From JACNKV01 sp964388155 (GTDB taxonomy: Bacteria > Fidelibacterota > Marinisomatia > Marinisomatales > JACNKV01), in assembly GCA_964388155.1 (NCBI GenBank), contig CAYLYH010000034.1, positions 1 to 22,886 on the forward strand: a stretch of DNA of 22,886 nt. Reading direction: 5' to 3'. Below, in pieces: positions 15,678-22,886 of this stretch (the first letter of the stretch is position 1; every line of letters begins with the position of its first letter). The notes under the pieces were generated by a model, which ran no database searches, was not told the origin of the DNA, and was given only the letters and a program-made list of their open reading frames with translations. Position numbers and translations under genes: made by a program.

Positions 15678-17523
15678 CACAAATTGTCATAGGAACTGCC
15701 GGTCATATTGACCACGGAAAAACCGCCTTGGTTAAGGCATTGACCGGAACGGATACAGACAGCCTGGCACAGGAAAAAGCTCGTGGGATGACCATCGACC
15801 TTGGGTTTGCATTTCTCAACGAAAATGTCACTATCATAGATGTTCCCGGTCATGAAAAATTCATCCGGAATATGGTTGCCGGGGTTTCGACAATTCATGT
15901 GGCGTTGCTGGTTATCGCCGCCGATGACGGAATTATGCCCCAAACACGCGAGCATCTGCAAATTATTTCACTACTTGGAATTCAGAAAGCTGTGATTGCT
16001 TTTACAAAAACAGACCTTGTGCAGGACAATGACTGGTTAGACCTTGTCGAAGAGGATATTCGTGACATGTTGCAGAAAACATTGTTCAAAGATTCTCTGA
16101 TTATCCGAACATCTATCAATCCTGAATCAGGAATTGATAGCTTGAAACGAACACTGGTCGAAACAGCTTCTACAGTGCAATTGATTGGCGATCGAGGGTT
16201 TTTCCGAATGCAAGTGGATAGAGTCTTTGTTAAAACCGGGTTTGGATTGGTTACAACAGGCACTGTTATCTCAGGGGAGCTTCATGTTGGCGAAGAGGTT
16301 GTCTCTCTTCCTGTAGGTGAAAAAAGCAAAGTTCGCGGAATTCAAAGCCATGGCATCAATGTATCATCAGTGCGACTGGGAGACAGAGCGGCTGTTAATG
16401 TGTCCGGGCTGGAGAAGGGGCAAGCATGGCGAGGCTCTGAACTGGTTGCGCAGGGATATTTAATTCCAACCGAGAAACTAATTGCACATGTAACAATGAT
16501 TCCTTCAACAGAATGGAAACTCAAACCAAAGCAACGAGTTCGCATCCATTTGGGGACGTCAGAAGTACTTGGACGAGTGACGTTGGTTGGTACGGTGCTA
16601 AGAGAAAATGAGAACGGAAATTGTATTATCGCATTAGAAGAACCAATCGTTGCAGCGATGGATGACCGGTTTGTCATCCGCTCCTATTCTCCTATGGAAA
16701 CCATTGCCGGTGGCGTCGTTCTTGATCCACATCCGCAGGGGACGTGGAGAGAAATAAAATCATGGGCAAAAATACTTTATCAAACATCTGTCGAGCGATA
16801 TATGCAGTTTATCAATACCCGGTGGAAGCAACCACTCTCTATAGATGATTGGAGTAATAGCTTTCATATTAAGTCGTGTGATTTGAAAAATATTATTTCT
16901 TCAGAAATCATTGAACAAGGGACATATTGCGTTACCAAGAAAAACATAGAAACCTCAAAAAATCTGGTTGTTGACTCCTTACGAAAACATCACAAAGAAA
17001 ACCCATATCGCTCTTTTATTGGCAAAAAGGTATTACAGGATAATCTACAGTTTAGTTCGGGATGGTTTAAAGAAGTTATCACGATGCTAAAAGTCGAAGG
17101 GTTAATTAAAAATATCGAATCCGGTTTTGCGTTGACGGATTATAAAATATCCATGTCTGATAGTGATCGAAAAAAAGCAGAAATGGTATTGACAAAATTA
17201 AATATTTCTGACAACCTTGCTGTCTCGATTTCAGAGTTAACTGGGATTGGAGGGGTAGCCGTTTTGAAGTTGCTTCACGTATTAAAAGCTGAAGACAAAG
17301 CGATGGAAATTCAGTCAGAATTATGGATGAGTACGAAGAAATTTTTACTAGTGACAAATTTGTTGAAAAATTGGTACAAAGACCATGATATTCTGACCGT
17401 ACCGGAATTCAAAGATATGACAACTTTAACACGAAAAACGGCGATTCCGCTTTTGGAATATTTAGATAAACATCAGTGGACAATACGCAATGGAAATGAA
17501 CGGTTGAAAGGGGATAAGCTTTA

Positions 17524-17524
<1 letters not shown>
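15674..17524 (+). CDS. selB: Selenocysteine-specific translation elongation factor
   Basis: The product has 616 residues, typical for SelB. This GTPase carries Sec-tRNA(Sec) to ribosomes stalled at UGA with a SECIS hairpin. Motifs: G1 GTAGHIDHGKT (7-17), G2 RGMTIDLGFAFL with Thr40, G3 DVPGHE (56-61), and G4 TKTD (111-114). Beta-barrel domains II and III follow to about residue 345. The last 230 or so residues are winged-helix repeats that bind the SECIS element. It overlaps selA by ATGA and mutS by TAATG, so the three genes are almost certainly one transcript. Confidence 0.96.
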
Positions 17525-20326
<2,802 letters not shown>

Positions 20327-21412
20327 ATGAACACGATAAAAGATAAATTATGGCACATTGCATTACTGACAGGAATATTATTTTCGACAGGGATACATGC
20401 TGCTGGTGAAATTACTTGGGTGAAATACGGCTGGCAAGCATTTCGAAATTCAGGGGATGCGACATCGCTGGCGTTAGGAGGAGCCCTAACCGCCTATTCA
20501 AACAGCGCTGCTTCTTTTCTGCATAATCCCGCTCATATTCAAGTTTCGCAGAACCGTCCGTTTGTCTATGCACACCAAAACAGATTTTCCGGTGTTGTCA
20601 ATAGCGATTTATTTTCAATGAAGTTCAAGCAAAATACTCCGCACCCCATTGGATTGACAATCCTCCATGAAGGCGTCTCAAATATCTTCGATACGAGAAG
20701 CAGTTTGCTTGATTGGGGAGAAGATGGTATCCCCGGTACTGGCGACAATGGAGAGGGGAACGGCATTCTAGACGAAGGGGAACGATTGGATTCCAATAAA
20801 TTGAAGCAGTTTAGTCAAAACCAATGGGCATTTAATTTTAATACCGGATGGACGGTCGGATCAATGCAATTAGGGTTGAGTGCGAAAGGACTGGTCCACT
20901 TTTTGGGTGAGCATACCGGCAGCGGATTAGGATTTGATGTTGGTATGACTACCGATATGTTTCCCAAAACAAAAATCGGTGTCACCGTCTATGATATTAT
21001 GACTTCCTGGGTTATTTGGGATAATGGTACAAAAGAAATTACCTCGCCGTCGGTGGCGTTAGGTGTTACGCGTGAAGTTGCTTTTTCTTCGTTTCCCGTT
21101 GGCATTGCAATGATGGGAGATATACTGATTTATTCTGAGGGGATAACACCGGATGATGATGTTCAGATTGGAAACATTGGCGGGATATTACGGGTTGGAA
21201 CTGAGATAAAAATTAATAATCAAATAGCCATCCGCATCGGGAGAAATGGGAAAGGAAATGCTTCAGCAGGATTGGGAATTCAGTGGGATCAAATAGAAAT
21301 CAATTATGCGTACCAAATCAGTACGATGGATTCAGGGCTTGGGGATAATCATTATGTGTCATTCTCTATAAACCCAAAGTGGCTTTGGAAAACCATCGCG
21401 GATAATTTATAG
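20327..21412 (+). CDS. PorV/PorQ-like (UPF0164) outer-membrane beta-barrel protein
   Basis: The product has 361 residues. The N-terminus is a signal peptide (WHIALLTGILFSTGIHAAG, cleavage near residue 26). The next part, GWQAFRNSGDATSLALGGALTAYSNSAASFLHNPAHI, is the start shared by PorV/PorQ and related FadL-like barrels (aligned 'G.A..A.....A.....NPA' pattern). Alternating polar and aromatic beta strands follow to the C-terminus. In Bacteroidota such proteins belong to type IX secretion, but relatives occur without it, so the exact role is open. An acidic loop (about 129-155, GDNGEGNGILDEGE) looks like a calcium-binding loop. The start ATG is fused to the repeat tail AACACCCTAAC; no Shine-Dalgarno sequence is visible. 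Confidence 0.75.
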   Translation: MNTIKDKLWHIALLTGILFSTGIHAAGEITWVKYGWQAFRNSGDATSLALGGALTAYSNSAASFLHNPAHIQVSQNRPFVYAHQNRFSGVVNSDLFSMKFKQNTPHPIGLTILHEGVSNIFDTRSSLLDWGEDGIPGTGDNGEGNGILDEGERLDSNKLKQFSQNQWAFNFNTGWTVGSMQLGLSAKGLVHFLGEHTGSGLGFDVGMTTDMFPKTKIGVTVYDIMTSWVIWDNGTKEITSPSVALGVTREVAFSSFPVGIAMMGDILIYSEGITPDDDVQIGNIGGILRVGTEIKINNQIAIRIGRNGKGNASAGLGIQWDQIEINYAYQISTMDSGLGDNHYVSFSINPKWLWKTIADNL

Positions 21413-21495
21413 CCGGGATTATTTTTTAGACACGAACTACTACGATTTTATACGAAAAGACACGAATATATTAAAGCAGTAAATGAAGTACAGAA
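21413..21495. other. Convergent gap with ACACGAA words and a weak terminator
   Basis: ATAAT...ATTAT followed by T6 (21402-21428) could be a weak terminator for the PorV-like gene. The rest contains AGACACGAA repeated words (21429-21437 and 21460-21468) of the low-complexity intergenic type. A GTACAG...CTGTAC inverted repeat (21488-21512) spans the lepB stop. Confidence 0.35.
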
Positions 21496-22482
21496 TCAGT
21501 TAAGGACTGTACCAACTCTGCTCAATCGGGGTATCCAAAAACCGGACGGACGATCGAGATCCAGGGAAAAATAGACAAATAATGCCTCACCAAGAATATT
21601 ATTATGAGGGACAAATCCCCAAAAACGTGAGTCTAAACTGTCATCGCGATTATCACCCATTGCCCAGTAGTAATCCTGTTTAATCGTGTAGGTATTGATA
21701 TCACGTATCGGGATGCCGTCAATCTGAATGTGAGAGAAGTCATTATCCCTGATAGAAGGTGACCATGGATTAAGCAGCTTTCCTTTTGGGAAATAAGGAT
21801 CAAAAACTTCACGATCTCCTTTACGGCGGTATAAATCCATGGGGTCAGTTGTAGTAAATTTATATCGAACAGAGTGGCTCTCAAGCGTGGCTTCATGACC
21901 ATCCATGATGATTAGCGGAAGAAGGAATCTCCAATCTGTGTTTTTATCTATGGTGAAGATATCACCCTTTTTTGGAACGTGTATAGATTTAAAGTGATCT
22001 TTATTTCCATATTTTCCTAAATAGATGCCCGGTTGCTCTTTTCCTTTCGGATATTCCGAATAAACAAATTTTCCGTTATCAGGGAGAGGATATTCCTCAT
22101 CGTTGACATAGAGTTTGCGATCTTTAATTTCGATGGTATCTCCGGGACCTGCTACACATCGTTTGACATATTTATGGTGAGGGTCACGCGGATATCTGAA
22201 AATAATGACATCTCCCTGTGTTGGTCTTTTAAATTCAGGGAAACGAAAATAGGGGATATAGATTCCAATGTCGGTGTAAGGGATGCCAATCCAATCCGGA
22301 GTGCGAGTTCCGTAGGCTAATCGAGTTCCAATTAGAAAATCACCGGTCATGATGGTATTCTCCATGCTACCTGTCGGAACAATGTAGGCTTCAACGATGG
22401 TTACTTTTAAAAGTAAGGCGATGATAATAATCGTAATCCACGATCGAATCTCTAACAGTATTTTTCGAATTTTGTTTGGCAA
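21496..22482 (-). CDS. lepB: Signal peptidase I
   Basis: The product has 328 residues, beginning at a TTG (complement of 22480-22482). An in-frame TAA lies only 21 nt upstream, and there is no ATG before the catalytic region, so TTG is the best start. LepB removes signal peptides at the outer face of the inner membrane. One N-terminal membrane helix (SWITIIIIALLLKVTIVEAYI) is followed by PTGSMENTI with the catalytic Ser39, then YVKRCVAGPGD with the general-base Lys107, and finally MGDNRDDSLDSRFWG (275-289). About 130 residues separate the Lys box from the GDNRDDS box, longer than in compact Gram-positive enzymes and similar to Bacteroidota-type LepB. Confidence 0.94.
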   Translation of the reverse strand: MPNKIRKILLEIRSWITIIIIALLLKVTIVEAYIVPTGSMENTIMTGDFLIGTRLAYGTRTPDWIGIPYTDIGIYIPYFRFPEFKRPTQGDVIIFRYPRDPHHKYVKRCVAGPGDTIEIKDRKLYVNDEEYPLPDNGKFVYSEYPKGKEQPGIYLGKYGNKDHFKSIHVPKKGDIFTIDKNTDWRFLLPLIIMDGHEATLESHSVRYKFTTTDPMDLYRRKGDREVFDPYFPKGKLLNPWSPSIRDNDFSHIQIDGIPIRDINTYTIKQDYYWAMGDNRDDSLDSRFWGFVPHNNILGEALFVYFSLDLDRPSGFWIPRLSRVGTVLN

Positions 22483-22544
22483 GGGAATAACCTTAGTACT
22501 TTATTTATAAATTGTTGATATTACTAAGTGAGTGGTAAGCGTGT

Positions 22545-22625
22545 GTATGAACGGTAGGAAATTGGTATTTTGAATTTGTAATTTATTTGAGATTTGGTTT
22601 TTGTATTTTGTCATTTCCTGTCCAT
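22545..22625 (-). repeat. Low-complexity intergenic repeat in inverse orientation
   Basis: TTGGTATTTTGAATTTGTAA and ATTTGAGATTTGG-type words are the complement of the CCAAAT/CAAATTCC words at 4302-4450 and 12720-12780. The same class of filler is therefore present here upstream of lepB, pointing the same way relative to the gene it precedes. Confidence 0.55.
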
Positions 22626-22655
22626 CCGGGTTAGGTAATCATACGTGAATGGGAT

Positions 22656-22676
22656 AAAAAAGTTTCATCGTTGAAA
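22656..22676 (-). terminator. Weak intrinsic terminator of tRNA-Leu
   Basis: Reading the minus strand, TTTCA-ACGA-TGAAA (22676-22663) is followed by C and six T residues (22661-22656). The stem is short and AT-rich, but it is correctly placed 7 nt after the tRNA. Confidence 0.5.
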
Positions 22677-22682
22677 TGCATG

Positions 22683-22766
22683 TGCCGGGAGAGGGACTCG
22701 AACCCTCACTTCATTGCTGAAATCGGTGTTTGAGACCGACGCGTCTACCAGTTCCGCCACCCCGGC
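22683..22766 (-). tRNA. tRNA-Leu (anticodon CAA)
   Basis: The gene is 84 nt with a 7-bp acceptor stem (GCCGGGG with TCCCGGC, one G-U), discriminator A, and anticodon stem TCGGT/ACCGA closing the loop CTCAAAC (anticodon CAA, reading UUG). It has a class II variable arm TTCA-GCAA-TGAA and a T arm GAGGG-TTCGAGT-CCCTC. The 3' CCA is not encoded (CAT follows). It has its own promoter and weak terminator. Confidence 0.97.
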
Positions 22767-22782
22767 ATGAATAAGGCTGGCG

Positions 22783-22812
22783 AAATTACCAGTACACGCC
22801 GACGTATGTCAA
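22783..22812 (-). promoter_or_regulatory. Promoter of tRNA-Leu
   Basis: On the minus strand a perfect -35 TTGACA (22812-22807) and a -10 TAATTT (22788-22783) are separated by 18 nt. Transcription would start about 10 nt before the tRNA 5' end. This shows that canonical sigma-70-type sites are used at least for stable RNA. Confidence 0.7.
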
Positions 22813-22886
22813 CTACTGAAACAGGAAATTCCGCCGGATTTACAGACATGGTATCCACTTTGTGGTAAATTGTAGCTAATATTTTT

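Overview
The window (about 40% G+C by eye) reads as chromosomal DNA of an uncultured Gram-negative bacterium. It carries an LPS-assembly lipoprotein (LptE), a PorV/PorQ-like outer-membrane protein, lipoboxes and signal peptides. The pair 'sigma-54 activator then lptE' and the PorV-like protein recall the Bacteroidota/Chlorobiota and neighbouring FCB lineages (Ignavibacteria, Marinimicrobia, KSB1 and similar). That placement is inference; no rRNA is present. Some genes have a Shine-Dalgarno sequence (acs, the sigma-54 gene), but many starts have none.

Layout. (1) 1-2605, AT-rich accessory block: the 3' end of an unrecognised gene is translationally coupled to a PD-(D/E)XK nuclease with a predicted coiled-coil N-terminus. 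An AAA_14/DUF4143 ATPase follows, preceded by a perfect 19-bp inverted repeat. (2) 2606-4938: a gene-free stretch with a candidate promoter and a foldable RNA, then a hotdog acyl-CoA thioesterase overlapping a lipoprotein, then a PEGA-domain exported protein. (3) 5143-7374: acetyl-CoA synthetase, convergent with a small YecH/DUF2492 gene across a bidirectional terminator. (4) 7489-10479: uvrB and galE. (5) 10769-12516: a receiver-less sigma-54 activator overlapping lptE. (6) 12831-20112: an MFS transporter, a decayed rhuM gene, then selA-selB-mutS with overlapping stop and start codons. (7) 20327-22766: a PorV-like protein, convergent lepB with a TTG start, and tRNA-Leu(CAA) with its own promoter and weak terminator.

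The most distinctive feature is what fills the gaps. Five genes (thioesterase, PEGA protein, sigma-54 activator, MFS, PorV-like) are preceded by versions of one degenerate 'TAACACYCTAACAC' tail. In four it runs directly into the ATG, and for the MFS gene the start codon sits inside a copy of the repeat word CCAATGACCAAT. Two long copies (after galE and after mutS) begin at the TAG stop codon of the upstream gene and share an 85-nt core that differs at 6 positions. Whole gene-to-gene gaps therefore appear to consist of a mobile or amplifying intergenic repeat.

Functionally, selA and selB make Sec-tRNA and deliver it to the ribosome, but no selC, selD or convincing selenoprotein gene is seen here. 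UvrB and MutS are repair proteins, LptE and LepB serve envelope biogenesis, and Acs activates acetate. The best candidate for an undescribed system is the nuclease locus at 1-1346, which continues beyond the left edge of the window.
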